Assembly: GCA_020848905.1 (NCBI GenBank)
Contig: JADLHG010000069.1
Coordinates: 81,542-145,541 of the forward strand
Length of the DNA: 64,000 nt
Direction: 5' to 3'
DNA from: Deltaproteobacteria bacterium
Lineage (GTDB): Bacteria; Myxococcota_A; Polyangia; GCA-2747355; JADLHG01
Of the stretch, positions 10,292 through 20,900 are shown piece after piece. Positions within the stretch are counted from its first letter, which is position 1. Each line of letters opens with the position of its first letter. The translations under genes were made by a program, and so were the position numbers. The notes under the pieces were generated by a model. That model searched no databases, was not told the DNA's origin, and saw nothing but the letters and a program-made list of their open reading frames with translations.

Positions 10292-11113
10292 TTGTCCGCC
10301 TCGAACCCCATCCGGGGAGCTCCGTCCGGTCGCGCGGGGATCGCCCTGTTCGCTCTGGCCGTCGCGTCGTGCTGCCCGCCCGTCGTGCCGCACCACATTC
10401 CGCAGGCGAGGCACTTCGTAGGTCTTCCCGACGAGCCGGAGGCCTTGGTGCGTCTCGCGGACCAGATTCTCGCGCCGCGCCCCCGGGACCCCGTGGCGAT
10501 CGATCGCGCCGTCGCCGCGCTGCAGAAGTCGCTCCTCTACTACCCGGAGCTCTTCGAGGTGTACTGGCGGCTCGCGCGCGCGCACTTCCTCCTCGCCGAC
10601 TGCCTGGAGAATCGGCGCGCCGTGATGAGCCAGGCGGCCGAGGGGCTGGACTACGCCCAGCAGGCCGCGCGGCTGCGCTCGCTGCGCGTCGAAGGGCACT
10701 ACTACGAGGCGCTCAACCTGGCGAAGATGGCCGAGGCGTCGCAGAAGCGGGCTCTCATCAAGCCGCTCGTCGATGCCGGACATCGCGCGCGCGATCTCGA
10801 CGAGCGCTACGATCAAGGTGGCCCGCTCGTCTTGCTCGGCAAGGTCTATCTGACGGCGCCGGCCTGGCCCGTCAGCGTGGGCAACACGGAGAAGGCTGTG
10901 GAGCTCCTCGAGCGGGCGGTGACGATCTCGCCCCGTTCCCTCACGCGCATCTTCCTCGGGCAGGCGTACTTTCACGACGAGCAGTACGACAAGGCCGAGG
11001 CCGAGCTGCGGCGGGCGCTGCGCCACGCGCGCGGGGGTGAGCTCGAGGCGCGCTGGCGCAAGGAGGCCGAGGAGTATCTGCGCCGCATCAAGGACGAAAG
11101 AGATGGGACGTGA
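10292..11113 (+). CDS. TPR lipoprotein, TRAP-transporter TatT-like
   Basis: 273-residue protein with a short N-terminal hydrophobic stretch ending ALAVASCC, a likely lipobox. The rest is helical TPR-like repeat: AVAALQKSLLYYPELFEVYWRL, a YYEALNLA segment, then the family-typical YDQGGPLVLLGKVY and NTEKAVELLERAVTISP, and a last repeat with YDKAEAELRRAL. This order matches the TatT component family of TRAP transporters, periplasmic TPR proteins that bind a substrate protein. No TRAP permease genes are nearby, so the partner is unknown. No ATG is available in frame; the start must be TTG 10292 or a CTG, and the promoter position agrees with 10292. The RND exporter begins 31 bases later and may be co-transcribed. 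Confidence 0.75.
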   Translation: MSASNPIRGAPSGRAGIALFALAVASCCPPVVPHHIPQARHFVGLPDEPEALVRLADQILAPRPRDPVAIDRAVAALQKSLLYYPELFEVYWRLARAHFLLADCLENRRAVMSQAAEGLDYAQQAARLRSLRVEGHYYEALNLAKMAEASQKRALIKPLVDAGHRARDLDERYDQGGPLVLLGKVYLTAPAWPVSVGNTEKAVELLERAVTISPRSLTRIFLGQAYFHDEQYDKAEAELRRALRHARGGELEARWRKEAEEYLRRIKDERDGT

Positions 11114-11144
11114 TCTCGCGTCGCTCTGGGATTAGAACTCACCC

Positions 11145-14015
11145 GTGATCGATCGCTTAGCACGCTTCTTCGCGCGACGGCGCGTGGCCTGGGTCACCGT
11201 GGTCGTGGTGCTCGGTGTGGCCGGCGTCTGCGCCTGGCTCTCCTCGCGCGTCGTGCGGGAGGACGATCTTCTCGCCTTCCTCTCCCAGCGCGACCCGGAC
11301 ATCCAGCGCTTCCGCGAGCTCGGCAAGCGCTTCGGCGGACTCGACGTGGCGCTCGTGGGCGTCGAATCGCCGGAGGTCTTCTCCACGCCGTTCCTGACCC
11401 GCCTCAAGGCGGCCACGCGCGAGGTGAAGGAGACGGCCGGAGTCGACCACGCCCTGAGCCTGGCCAACGTGGTGGACTTCGTGCCCGACCCGGTGAAGGG
11501 GGGCATCGTCACGAGCGAGCTCCTCGGCGAGGTCCCCGCCACTCCCGAGGCGCTCGCCGCCTTTCGTCGGCGCGTGATGGTGGCGGACTACCTCGTCGGC
11601 AACGTGATCTCTCCCCGAGGCGACGCGGTGCTCATCTACTGCTTTCTCCGCCCGGGGGTGGACCAGCGGCGGGTCGCGGAGCAGATCCGCGAGCGCGTCA
11701 CGCGCGTCTTCTCGACCGAACGCAAGTACTGGGGCGGGACCCCGTTCATCCACAGCTACATCTACGACCTGATCCAGAAGGACCTCCGGCGGCTCATGCC
11801 CTGGGCCGTGGCTGCGATGCTCCTCGTCTCGATGCTGGCCTTCCGCGACTGGCTCGGGACCTTGATCACCATCTTCTCCGCCGCGTTCGGCGTGATCTTC
11901 GCCCTCGGGCTCATGGTGGCCTTCGACGTGAAGCTGAACCTCGTGCTCAGCTCGATGCCGGTGATCCTCTTCGCCGTGGGAAGCGCCTACGGCGTGCACG
12001 TGCTCGGGAGCTACTATCGCTACGCGCAGCACCAGGCCCCCGAGGACGCCGTGCAGAGCGCCATGCGCGCGGTTGGCGTCCCGGTGATTACCGCGGGGCT
12101 CACCACGGTCCTCGGTATCCTCTCGTTCCTCTCGATGGACCTGCGGCCGATGCGCGCCTTCGGGCTCTTCACGGCCCTCGGCGTCACGGCGTCGCTGCTC
12201 CTCGCGCTGACCTTCGTGCCGGCGGTGCTCGTGCTCGCGCGACCGAAGAAGAGGCGCGACCCGAGCACCTCCTTCGGGCAGCGCACTCTCGAGCGAATCA
12301 CCCTCGTCTGCGGCCGCCAGCGCGGGCTCGTCGCGGGCGGGGTGCTCCTCTTCGCCGCCCTCGGCGGGTACCTTGTCTCCCGCGTCAACACGCACGTCGA
12401 GATCTCGTACCTCTTCAACCCGGGGAGCTCGCCCGACCAGGCCGAACAGTTCCTCCGTCGCCACTTCGGCGGGTCGCAGTTCCTCCAGGTGGAGCTCTCG
12501 GGCGACATGACGAACCCGTGGGTCCTGCGCGAGCTCCAGTGGCTCGGCGACCGGCTCGTGCTGCGTTCCGACGTGTCGCAGGTCATGCACATCGGGGACG
12601 CCATGGCGCGCGGCAACGAGGCGATGGATAGCCAGCGCCGCCTGCCGCTCGACCGGAACAAGCTCCAGCTCCTGACGGCGCTCATCGGAGCGGACCCCGC
12701 GCTGGCGCAGCTCGTGACGGCCGACCGGCGTCGGGCCCTGCTCCAGGTGAAGCTGAGCGGCTACCGCGCCGAGAAGCTCGAGCAGGTGCTCTCCGACTAC
12801 GAGCGCACCATCCCGGCCCTCCTTCCGGCCGCCTATGCGGTCGAATCGGTGACCGGGCCGCGCGGAGGCGAGGCCCGCGAGCGACGGCGCCTCATGGTGC
12901 GCGATCGGCTGCTCGCCGTGCTGAAGGGGGCGGGCGTCCCGCTCTCGCCGGTCCAGGAAGAGCAGCTCCTCGCCGTGCTCCCACCGCGCGAGGTGAAGCT
13001 CTCCCCCGAGAGCGTGCTGCCGGCCCTGGTCGCCTTCCTCCGCTCCGAGGAGTGCGCGGTGCCGCTCCCCCCCGCCTCGGGGAGCGACGACGCCGCGCGG
13101 GACGTGGCCCAGGCTGCGGCGACGCTCGGGCCTGCGCCGTCTCGCGAGGCGCTCGTGCGAGCGCTTCGCCGCGTCCTCGAGCCGCTCTCGCTGGCCCAGC
13201 AGGCCGAGGACCTGGCCCTGTCGCTCGAGACGCCCCTCGCCGAGCAGTGGCGCGGGGCGCGCGCGAAGGCGCAGGTGGACGCCTTCCTGCGGCTCCTCGA
13301 CGCCGGGCTTCCGTCGGGCCCGGAGGGGCCGCTGGCGCGCGAGCACCTGGCTGCCGCGCTCCTCGATTTCGAGGCTCCGCAGGTGCTGCTGCCGGCGCGA
13401 GGCGCGGCTGCCGGAACGCTCCAGGTCGCCGTCTCGGGGGTGCCGGTGCTCCACCGCAGCATGTCTCGCAGCGCCGTTCGCAATCAGCTCATGAGCCTCG
13501 GTTCGGCGTTGGCCCTCGTGGTCGTGCTCATGACGCTCATGTTCCGCTCGGTGAGCACCGGGCTCCTGCTCAGCGTCCCCACCCTCGTGACCCTGATCGC
13601 GATCTACGGCGGCATGGGGCTGTTCGGCATCCACCTCGACATCGGCACGGCGATGCTGGCGTCTCTCACGCTGGGCCAGGGGGTGGACTACGCGGTGCAC
13701 CTGCTCGGCGCCTGGAAGGCGCGCGAGGACGAGCCGATGAGCGCCGCGGCCAGCCGCGCGGTCCGCCACGCGGGGCCCTCGATCATCGCCAACGCGCTGA
13801 TGGTAGGCGCCGGCTTCGGCGTCTTGACCCTGGGCGAGGCCGTGCCGGTCAGAAACCTGGGCGGCCTCACGGCGGCGGCGATGCTCGTGGCGGCCGTGGC
13901 CACCTTCCTCACCATTCCCGCGCTGGCGCGCCGTTCGCGCTACGAGCTCGGCGCGCGCGAGCGGCGCCTGGCGCGGTTGCCGGATGCAGACCTTGCCCCC
14001 CTGGAGGACAGATGA
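11145..14015 (+). CDS. RND superfamily exporter (HAE3/MMPL type)
   Basis: 956-residue inner-membrane transporter with two repeated halves. Each half has one leading helix, a large periplasmic domain and a cluster of five helices: near residues 210-350 (AVAAMLLVSMLAFRDWLG, VILFAVGSAYGVHVL) and 780-935 (LALVVVLMTLMFRSVSTG, TLGQGVDYAVHLLGAW, FGVLTLGEAVPV). The second periplasmic loop is unusually long and charged. HAE3-type pumps are thought to move lipids or hydrophobic compounds, driven by protons. It is the first gene of a coupled operon with a LolA-like protein and a DUF1302-type barrel, which suggests lipid or hydrophobe transfer to the outer membrane. The start is GTG at 11145. The stop overlaps the next ATG by four bases. 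Confidence 0.93.
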   Translation: MIDRLARFFARRRVAWVTVVVVLGVAGVCAWLSSRVVREDDLLAFLSQRDPDIQRFRELGKRFGGLDVALVGVESPEVFSTPFLTRLKAATREVKETAGVDHALSLANVVDFVPDPVKGGIVTSELLGEVPATPEALAAFRRRVMVADYLVGNVISPRGDAVLIYCFLRPGVDQRRVAEQIRERVTRVFSTERKYWGGTPFIHSYIYDLIQKDLRRLMPWAVAAMLLVSMLAFRDWLGTLITIFSAAFGVIFALGLMVAFDVKLNLVLSSMPVILFAVGSAYGVHVLGSYYRYAQHQAPEDAVQSAMRAVGVPVITAGLTTVLGILSFLSMDLRPMRAFGLFTALGVTASLLLALTFVPAVLVLARPKKRRDPSTSFGQRTLERITLVCGRQRGLVAGGVLLFAALGGYLVSRVNTHVEISYLFNPGSSPDQAEQFLRRHFGGSQFLQVELSGDMTNPWVLRELQWLGDRLVLRSDVSQVMHIGDAMARGNEAMDSQRRLPLDRNKLQLLTALIGADPALAQLVTADRRRALLQVKLSGYRAEKLEQVLSDYERTIPALLPAAYAVESVTGPRGGEARERRRLMVRDRLLAVLKGAGVPLSPVQEEQLLAVLPPREVKLSPESVLPALVAFLRSEECAVPLPPASGSDDAARDVAQAAATLGPAPSREALVRALRRVLEPLSLAQQAEDLALSLETPLAEQWRGARAKAQVDAFLRLLDAGLPSGPEGPLAREHLAAALLDFEAPQVLLPARGAAAGTLQVAVSGVPVLHRSMSRSAVRNQLMSLGSALALVVVLMTLMFRSVSTGLLLSVPTLVTLIAIYGGMGLFGIHLDIGTAMLASLTLGQGVDYAVHLLGAWKAREDEPMSAAASRAVRHAGPSIIANALMVGAGFGVLTLGEAVPVRNLGGLTAAAMLVAAVATFLTIPALARRSRYELGARERRLARLPDADLAPLEDR

Positions 14016-14761
14016 CCGGACGATGGCCTGCGTGGCCCCTTGCGTGTGCGCTCTCGCTCACGGCGACCTCCGTGTTCGCCGATGCGAAGGGCGAGAGCTG
14101 GCTGAAGAAGCTGGACCAGGCGCTCAGTCGCCCCAGAGACCAGGAGATGCTGACGGAGATGGTGATCCAGGCCCCGGCGGGTGAGCCCCGGCGCATCGGC
14201 ATCCGCGTGCACGTGCGCGGGGGCAGGCGGCACATGGAACTGCTCTATCCGGGGGACGTGAAGGGGACGAAGATCCTCTCCCTCTCGCGCACGCAGATGT
14301 ACGTCTACCTGCCGGCCTACAAGAAGATCCGCCGCATCGCGACGCACGTGCGCGACCAGTCGCTCTTCGGCGCCGACTACAACTACGACGACATGTCCAC
14401 GCCGACCTACGGGGACCTCTACCACGCCGAGTTCCTCGGCGAGACGAAGACGCAGGTGCGCCTGCGGGCCACGCTGCGGGCCGGGCAGATCTCCCCCTAC
14501 GGGAAGATCGAGTTCACGCTGCGCAAGTCCGACGCCTACCCCGAGGAGCTGAAGTACTTCAACGCGCGGGGGACCCACATCAAGACCGAGGTGCGACGCG
14601 ACTACCAGTGCCAGCAAGCCATGTGCGTGCCCCGGTACATGAAGATGGTGGATCACAGCCGATCGAACCACTGGACCGAGTGCCTGCAGAAGGATTGGAA
14701 GCTCAACACGAGCTTCGGCGAGGACGTCTTCAGTCTGCGGGCGCTGCAGCGCAGCGAATGA
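14012..14761 (+). CDS. Outer-membrane lipoprotein-sorting (LolA-like) protein
   Basis: 249-residue periplasmic protein with a signal peptide (LACALSLTATSVFA, cleavage near residue 23). The mature part has the half-barrel strands of LolA-like proteins: MLTEMVIQAPAGEPRRIGI, HMELLYPGDVKGTKILSL, then TQMYVYLPAYKKIRRI and SLFGADYNYDD. This subgroup accompanies RND exporters instead of the LolCDE system and probably carries a hydrophobic ligand through the periplasm. It overlaps the RND gene and the next gene by four bases each, so three proteins are made in a coupled fashion. The family is recognised with good confidence; the cargo is unknown. Confidence 0.9.
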   Translation: MTGRWPAWPLACALSLTATSVFADAKGESWLKKLDQALSRPRDQEMLTEMVIQAPAGEPRRIGIRVHVRGGRRHMELLYPGDVKGTKILSLSRTQMYVYLPAYKKIRRIATHVRDQSLFGADYNYDDMSTPTYGDLYHAEFLGETKTQVRLRATLRAGQISPYGKIEFTLRKSDAYPEELKYFNARGTHIKTEVRRDYQCQQAMCVPRYMKMVDHSRSNHWTECLQKDWKLNTSFGEDVFSLRALQRSE

Positions 14762-16503
14762 GAACCATGCGACGAACCGGATCGATGGGTGCGCGCGCGG
14801 CTCTCGTGGTGCTCTTTGCGGTGGGCCTTTCCTCCGCCGCGCGGGCGGAGGTGAGCCTCAAGTTCAGCGGCAAGCTCCAGAGCGACCTGCGCTTCCGGGT
14901 CCTCGGGGCGCGCGTCGGGAGCTGGTACGGGCTGCAGGAGCTCGCCCCGGGCGTCTCCTTCAACGAGAACCTGGTGAAGTTCAAGCTCCAGGCCTCGGCC
15001 GGGCGGTTCCGCGGGGTGGCCGACGTGGACGTGATCGCCGTCGGCGCGCCGCGGCCGGGGGACTTCGGCGAGCTGCTGGACCGCAGCAAGCTCGACCCGA
15101 TCGTGGTCAAGGCGCACTCGCTCTTCGTGGAGGCCACCGACCTGCTCCCGGGGCTCGACCTGCGCGTGGGGCAGCAGGTGGTGAACTGGGGCAAGGGGGA
15201 TCAGTTCAACCCGACGAACAACCTCAATCCGAACGACCTGTGGGACCCGCTCCTCTTCGGCCAGCAGCTCGGCACGCCGATGGTCAAGGCGGACTACACC
15301 TTCTATCGCGAGTGGACCCTCTCGGGCGTGCTGGTCCCGATCTTCAAGCCGGCGCAGCTTCCGTCGTCGGCGCGGCTCGGCGTGGCGTCGCTCGATCGGC
15401 TTCCCTTCGTCGAGGATAGCCTGCGCTGGCGCCTGCACGCCGAGCAGACGCTCGTGCGCGACATCCTCAAGTACCCGACGGTGGTGACCAAGGCGATTCC
15501 GGTGCTCCCCGAGGCGCGGCTCGACAACATGCAGTTCGCCTTCCGCGTGGCGGGGGTGCTGGCGGAGCACGACCTGGCCTTCAGCTACTACAACGGCCGC
15601 ACCGACATGCCGCAGCCCTTCGTCAACTACACGCGCCTCAACGCCGGCCGTCGCTGCAGCCCGAGCGACCCGAACGACTGCGTGGCCGGCATGATCGAGA
15701 CCGAGGTCGAGCTCGGCTACCCGCGCATGCAGGTGCTGGGCTTCAACGCCTCGGGGCAGGTGAACGCGCTCGGCTGGCTCTCGAAGCGCATCCAGCCGAT
15801 CGGGTACCGCTTCGAGCTCGGCGTCTTCTTCCCGCAGGAGGCGAGCATCATCCTGCTGCAGGACCGCATGGACTTCGGGCTGCGGCTCGAGCCCGCGGGG
15901 GAGTACGCCTACGGTCTCGGCGGCAGGCGCCCCCTGACCGTGAAGTCCACGCCCTTCGCCAAGTGGACCCTCGGGCTCGACTACAGCTTCGGCCGCCACG
16001 TCTACGCGAACGTCCAGTGGGTGCACGGCTTCGTCGACGAGTTCGGCGCCGGGGACTTCTTCAGCGAGGGGTGGGCCGTACGACGGGGAGGCGCGGCGGG
16101 CAACGCGGCGAGCCTCATGACCTGCGCGCTCGTGGACCCCAAGGGGGAGCGCTGCGCGACGGAGATCCTGCGCCCACGGCTCGGCGACTACCTGGTGCTC
16201 GGCCTCGACTTCAAGTTTCTGAGCGAGCAGCTGCTCGTGCGGCTCTTCATGATCTGGGACCTCATCGGCGTCTACGAGGAGAAGTGGGACGCGCAGGCCA
16301 ACCGGCGCGTGCGCACGCACCACGGGACCTTCAGTGCGGAGGGCTTCTCGGCCGTCTTCTTTCCCGAGGTGACCTACAACTTCGGGCACGGCCTCGAGCT
16401 CTCCGCCGGCGGTCTCTTCAAGGTCGGCAAGGAGCACACCAAGTTCGGCGACCCCGCGGCCGGCGGCAGCGAGGTCTGGACCCGGGCGCGCTTCACCTAC
16501 TAA
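14758..16503 (+). CDS. DUF1302-like outer-membrane protein
   Basis: 581-residue protein with a signal peptide (GARAALVVLFAVGLSSAARA, cleavage near residue 29). The mature part is made of alternating polar/aromatic strands typical of a beta-barrel, including FSGKLQSDLRFRV, RVGQQVVNWGKGDQFNPTN, LDYSFGRHVYANVQWVHGF and a C-terminal end in RARFTY with a terminal aromatic residue. The GQQVVNWGKGD segment is characteristic of DUF1302-type proteins. Its position after the RND and LolA-like genes fits an envelope-spanning route. A second methionine at residue 4 is possible; 14758 is chosen for the four-base overlap with the upstream stop. Confidence 0.88.
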   Translation: MRTMRRTGSMGARAALVVLFAVGLSSAARAEVSLKFSGKLQSDLRFRVLGARVGSWYGLQELAPGVSFNENLVKFKLQASAGRFRGVADVDVIAVGAPRPGDFGELLDRSKLDPIVVKAHSLFVEATDLLPGLDLRVGQQVVNWGKGDQFNPTNNLNPNDLWDPLLFGQQLGTPMVKADYTFYREWTLSGVLVPIFKPAQLPSSARLGVASLDRLPFVEDSLRWRLHAEQTLVRDILKYPTVVTKAIPVLPEARLDNMQFAFRVAGVLAEHDLAFSYYNGRTDMPQPFVNYTRLNAGRRCSPSDPNDCVAGMIETEVELGYPRMQVLGFNASGQVNALGWLSKRIQPIGYRFELGVFFPQEASIILLQDRMDFGLRLEPAGEYAYGLGGRRPLTVKSTPFAKWTLGLDYSFGRHVYANVQWVHGFVDEFGAGDFFSEGWAVRRGGAAGNAASLMTCALVDPKGERCATEILRPRLGDYLVLGLDFKFLSEQLLVRLFMIWDLIGVYEEKWDAQANRRVRTHHGTFSAEGFSAVFFPEVTYNFGHGLELSAGGLFKVGKEHTKFGDPAAGGSEVWTRARFTY

Positions 16504-16644
16504 GCGTCCGGCGCACGCCGCCCGGTCCGGAGGGCCCTTCGATAGTCGAGCGCCCTGACCGACCTTCGGTGGGGCGCGCCGTGACCGACGCGGACGGGCC
16601 GCGAGGATCTCTCGCAGATCCGCCGCCGGCGGTCGTGGCCCTCC

Positions 16645-16660
16645 TGGTGCCCGGTTTGCA
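16645..16660 (+). promoter_or_regulatory. Sigma-54 -24/-12 promoter candidate
   Basis: TGGTGCCCGGTTTGCA has TGG at -24 and TTGCA at -12 with GG-N10-GC spacing. The predicted start near 16671 lies about 15 bases before the ATG at 16686; GGAGGTG lies in that leader. Confidence 0.5.
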
Positions 16661-16685
16661 CAGTGCGACGCCGCGGAGGTGTCGC

Positions 16686-17798
16686 ATGCGCAGGTGTGTC
16701 GCCGTTTGGACCCTGCTTCTGTTCGGGACTGGGGGCTGCGGCCTCGAGGTCGGCCCGGGCCTCGAGCGCCGGACGAGCAGCACGCGGGCCTCGTTTCTGA
16801 CCTACAACGCGGGGCTGGCCCACGGCGCCGTGGCGCTGGCGCCCGAGCGCCTGCCGCGCATCGCCGCGGCCCTGAGCGAGAGCGGCGCCGAGGTGCTCTG
16901 CCTGCAGGAGGTCTGGCGGGACGAGGACTACGCTGCGCTCAAGACGGCGCTCGCCGAAGCCTACCCGTACGCGTTTCGCGAGCAGACGACCGACACCTCC
17001 CCGCGCAAGGTGAGCTGCGACGCCTGGAGCACCTTCCGGCTGGACCGCTGCGTCGCGTCGGACTGCACGCCGAAGGGGATCTCGGCCAGCGAGTGCGTGG
17101 CGGGCCCGTGTCAGGCGCGCTACGCGGCGCTCCCCGACGAGTGCAAGCTGTGCCTCGCGGCGAACACGGCGGCCCCCTGGCAGTGCGCTCTCTTCGGGGC
17201 CAAGCCCTTCGCCTACGACGGGCGCAACGGCCTCGCCCTCTTCAGCCGCTTTCCGATCGACAACGCGAGCTACCACGGTTTCGAGACGGCGCTCGTGAAG
17301 CGCGGCGCGATCCACGCGCGGGTGGGGCAGCGCGAGGTGCGGTGCACGCACCTTTCGGCCAAGCTCGACGACGTGCCCTATCCGAAGGGGCGGCGGAGCG
17401 CGAGCTGGGTCGACGAGCAGCGCGAGCAGCTTCGGTGGCTCGCCGACAGCAGCTCCGTGCACCAGTGCACCGTCCTGATGGGGGACCTGAACGCGGGTCC
17501 GCAGCGCGTCGGGCTCGCGGCCGAGCTCGGGGAGAGCTACGACGTGCTCCTCGAGGCGGGCTTCGTCGAGCCGTGGAGCGCGCCCGCTTGCACCTGGTGC
17601 AAGGACAATCCCTTGGCCGGCTCGCGCCAGGACGCGTGGCTCGACCACGTCATGTTCCGGGGCTGCCCGTCCACGCTCGGCAAGAGCTACCGCCGCGTTC
17701 TGGATGCGTGGGTGCAGCTCGTGCTGGGGAGCACCGTGCTGCGCACGCGCCTCTCTGACCACTACGGCCTTCTGGCCGAGCTGACGGACGCATCCTGA
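16686..17798 (+). CDS. Secreted endonuclease/exonuclease/phosphatase-family lipoprotein
   Basis: 370-residue protein with a signal ending LLFGTGGC, a lipobox near residue 18. The EEP fold runs to the end with its catalytic motifs: LQEVW (Glu), MGDLNAGP (Asp, Asn), DHVMF (His) and LSDHYG (Asp-His). A Cys-rich insertion near residues 110-165 (SDCTPKGISASECV, then CKLCLAANT) is shared only with the paralogue at 38121-39305. The family includes DNases, phosphodiesterases and sphingomyelinase-like enzymes, so the substrate is open. It probably acts outside the cell or on the outer membrane. The start at 16686 is supported by GGAGGTG. A sigma-54-like promoter precedes it. Confidence 0.9.
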   Translation: MRRCVAVWTLLLFGTGGCGLEVGPGLERRTSSTRASFLTYNAGLAHGAVALAPERLPRIAAALSESGAEVLCLQEVWRDEDYAALKTALAEAYPYAFREQTTDTSPRKVSCDAWSTFRLDRCVASDCTPKGISASECVAGPCQARYAALPDECKLCLAANTAAPWQCALFGAKPFAYDGRNGLALFSRFPIDNASYHGFETALVKRGAIHARVGQREVRCTHLSAKLDDVPYPKGRRSASWVDEQREQLRWLADSSSVHQCTVLMGDLNAGPQRVGLAAELGESYDVLLEAGFVEPWSAPACTWCKDNPLAGSRQDAWLDHVMFRGCPSTLGKSYRRVLDAWVQLVLGSTVLRTRLSDHYGLLAELTDAS

Positions 17799-17832
17799 CC
17801 CCATCTCGTCGCGCGTCGCCGCGCGTGGGGTC
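17797..17832 (+). terminator. Hairpin after the EEP hydrolase gene
   Basis: GACCCCA (17797-17803) pairs with TGGGGTC (17826-17832), and an inner CGCGCG repeat pairs with itself around a TCGC loop. The stem is strong but lacks a T tract, so it is a candidate stop signal only. Confidence 0.4.
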
Positions 17833-17940
17833 AAGCTGGCCCGCTCTCGTGGTGGCGTGTCCAGCGTGCGTTGCGGCGGCCAAGATCTCCGTTGAGAAGC
17901 ATCAAGCCGGGGCCTGACGGGCGCGGTACGCTTGTTTCAA

Positions 17941-20900
17941 ATGGCCGAGCTTCAGTCGCAGGCGCTGACGGTCAACCTGCAGCGGACCGCGGTGGAGGTG
18001 GTGATCCCGGAGGAGCAGCGGGTGCTGCTCGAGATCACCGCGCCCCTCTTCGGCGTGCAGCAGGACACCGAGCGGCTGCTGCGCGAGCTCAACCACCGCT
18101 ACATCGGCTGGGCGCGCGCGCTCGAAGACCTGCACTACCGGGCGCTCGGAGACTTCCCCCACTACCGGGACCATCCGCGCGGGGCCGAGGGGCTGGCCGT
18201 CTACGTCGCGCTCTACGCCCGCATGGCGCGCGAGGCCGAGCCGCCTGCCCTGCGCGAGGTGGCGCTGCGCTACCTCTGCTACTACGGCGAGAAGATCCTC
18301 TCGGGCTCGGAGCAGGCGCTCGAGCGACACCTCGGCGTGGTGCAGGACATCTTGCGTCGGCTCGATGAGCGGCTGCTGGCCGACGCGCGGCTCGCCCCGG
18401 CGCTCACGCCACGGCTGAAGCGCGTTGCGCGGCTCCTCTTCGAGACGGCGCGAGAGCTCGTGGGCGGCAGGGAGGCGCTGGTCCACGCGCTGGACCTGCT
18501 CGCGCGCAGCGTGAACCAGCTGGTGGCGGGGCTCCTCGCGGCGGTGGATCCCGTCACCTGGTGTCCAGGGGTGGAGGTGCCGCCTCCGCAGCTCGACGCC
18601 ATCACACACCGCGCGCTGGCCGGTTACCGAGCCGAGCTGGAAATCCTCGGGGCGGCCCCCGAGGACGCGACCGAGCTCGCCCGCCACGCCGAGCGATTGC
18701 TCGTGCTCCCCGACCAGGCGCAGCTCCTGCAAGCCTACCTCGACGTCGGGAGCCAGCTCGGGGGAGAAGGAGTGGGTCCGGCGAGCGCCCTTGCCGGTCC
18801 GCTCCGCCAGGTGCGCTGGCTCTCCTTCGTGCTGAGCAGCCCGCACCTCGACGGAGCGCACGAGCAGGCCCTGCGCGACATCGCCCGCTGCTGCGTGGCG
18901 GTGATTCGCCAGGCCGACGTGGCGACGCTCGCCGGCTTCGTGCGCGAGACCTTCGCCGTGCTGCGGCAGCTCCCCTCGCCGCACCCCGAGACGACGCTCA
19001 ACCTGGTGGGCACGGTGGGCGAGGCGATCCTCGCCGCCGACGACCGGCCGGCCGCCGAGGCGCTCATCGACGAGATCCTGACGCTCGACTTCCACTATCC
19101 GAGCTTCGCCGGCTTCACCGAGGAGTGGCAGCCGCGCGTCTCCCCGGCGCACCTCGTGAACGTCCGCACCTACCTGCGTCTCATCGAGGTCAACCCCGAG
19201 CTCACGCGGCGCCTCCTGGCCGCGCTGGTCGTGCACCTGCGCCTGGGCGGCGTCTTCCTCGCCGACACGGACCTCTTCCAGAAGGACGTCTCGCAGCTCC
19301 TCAACGCGGGGATCGGCCCCGTCTATCACCAGCTCAAGCACCTGGCGAAGCTCTTCCCGATCTACTTCAGCGACATCGGCGCCGAGGGAGAGCTGCGCGA
19401 GGTCTCGACGCGCCTCGACGAGCTGTCGCACCGGCACGACCCCCTCTGTCACTTCCTCCGCAAGCAGTGCCACGTCGAGTGCAACGCGCTCGTGGCTCCG
19501 CTCGTCGAAGAGGCCGCGCGTTTCATGGTCACGGGGGAGGCGGGGCCGCTCGAGCGCCTGCTGCCCCCGCAGCTCCTGGCGCGGCTCGCCGTCGAGGAGA
19601 GGGGAGAGCGGTGGACCGAGCTGCGGCGCGTCCTTCTGCCGCTGCTCGGGCCGAGCGGGGACCTTCGGCCCTACTACCGGCTGGGGACCGACGAGCTCAC
19701 GCGCCGATTCGAGGAGCTCGTGCCCGACGCGGACCCGGTCGAGCGCGAACGCGCGGTGCTCCTCCTCGAGCTGCGGCGCCTCGTGGGGCGCAAGTACGAG
19801 CTGGACCATGGGGACCTGGTGGGTCGCCTGCGCGCCTTCCATCGCCTGGACCCCGAGCGCGTGGCAGCGCTCGCGAAGGAGCTCGAGGGAGGGCTCGAGG
19901 CCGGCGGGCTCGAAGAGGCGCTCGACGGCGCGCTTTGGCTGCTCGAGCGGCTCAAGGCGCTGATCCTGCAGCCCGAGGCGACGACGGCCGTCGAGGACAT
20001 CTACCGCAAGCGCCACGTCGCGGTGGGCATCCCGAGCGTCTACGGGCGCTACCGCGAGGAGAAGCTCGAGGCGCTCGGGCTCTCGTTCCGGCTCGAATCG
20101 CTCGCCGACGTGCTCTTCGAACGGGTCGTCGCGGACCAGAACCTGGAGGTCATGACGCGCACGACGCTCCGGCGCGTGGCTCGGACCCTGCGGTACTTCC
20201 TGCGGGCCCTGCGCGTGGACGGCTGCAACGCGCGCGGCTTCAGCGCCCGCGTGGAGATGCTCGAGGAGGCGCTCGGGCTAGCCGGCACCACCGTCGAGCA
20301 GTACCTCGACATCTTCCAGCTCATCGCGCAGAGCCTGAAACACCTCGTGCGGCTGCGCTTCCTCGAGATCTATCAGCCGATCCTCGAGGACCTGCTCCCG
20401 CGCATCCTGGTCCGGGACGGCGTGCGCGGCGGCGCGGCAGAGGGCGACGACCCGCGGGAGAGGGCGCTCCGACACGCCGAGGCCTTTCTGCGCGACCTCA
20501 TGGCGCAGAGCTTCGGGCTGCAGCGACTGGACCTCTACGTGGGGCGCATCCTCGAGACGCTGCGGGCGGAGCGCGACGGGCTCGACGACGAGACGCGGAC
20601 GCTCCTGCTGGCGCTCGACCTCGAGCGGCTGGCCTCGCCGATCGAGGGCGTGGCGCCGCGCCGGGGGGAGCGGGTCGTCGAGGGCGGCGGGGAGCGGCGG
20701 CCGGAGCGGTCGAGGGGGAGCGAGGCAGGGCCTGTCCCGGGAGTGATCCAGCTCGGCAACAAGGGCTGCCTGCTGAAGCGGCTGGCAGAGGCCAAGTTTC
20801 CGGTCCCGGCGGGTTTCGTGCTCGCCACGGAGCTCTTCCGCTGCCGCACGGCGATCCGGGTCTACCCGGCGCTGCGTACCGAGCTACGCGAGCGCATCGG

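Noticed and set aside
11157..13769. 870-codon minus-strand open frame
   Set aside because: Antisense to the RND exporter; rich in His, Glu and Arg, as expected from reversed GC-rich codons.
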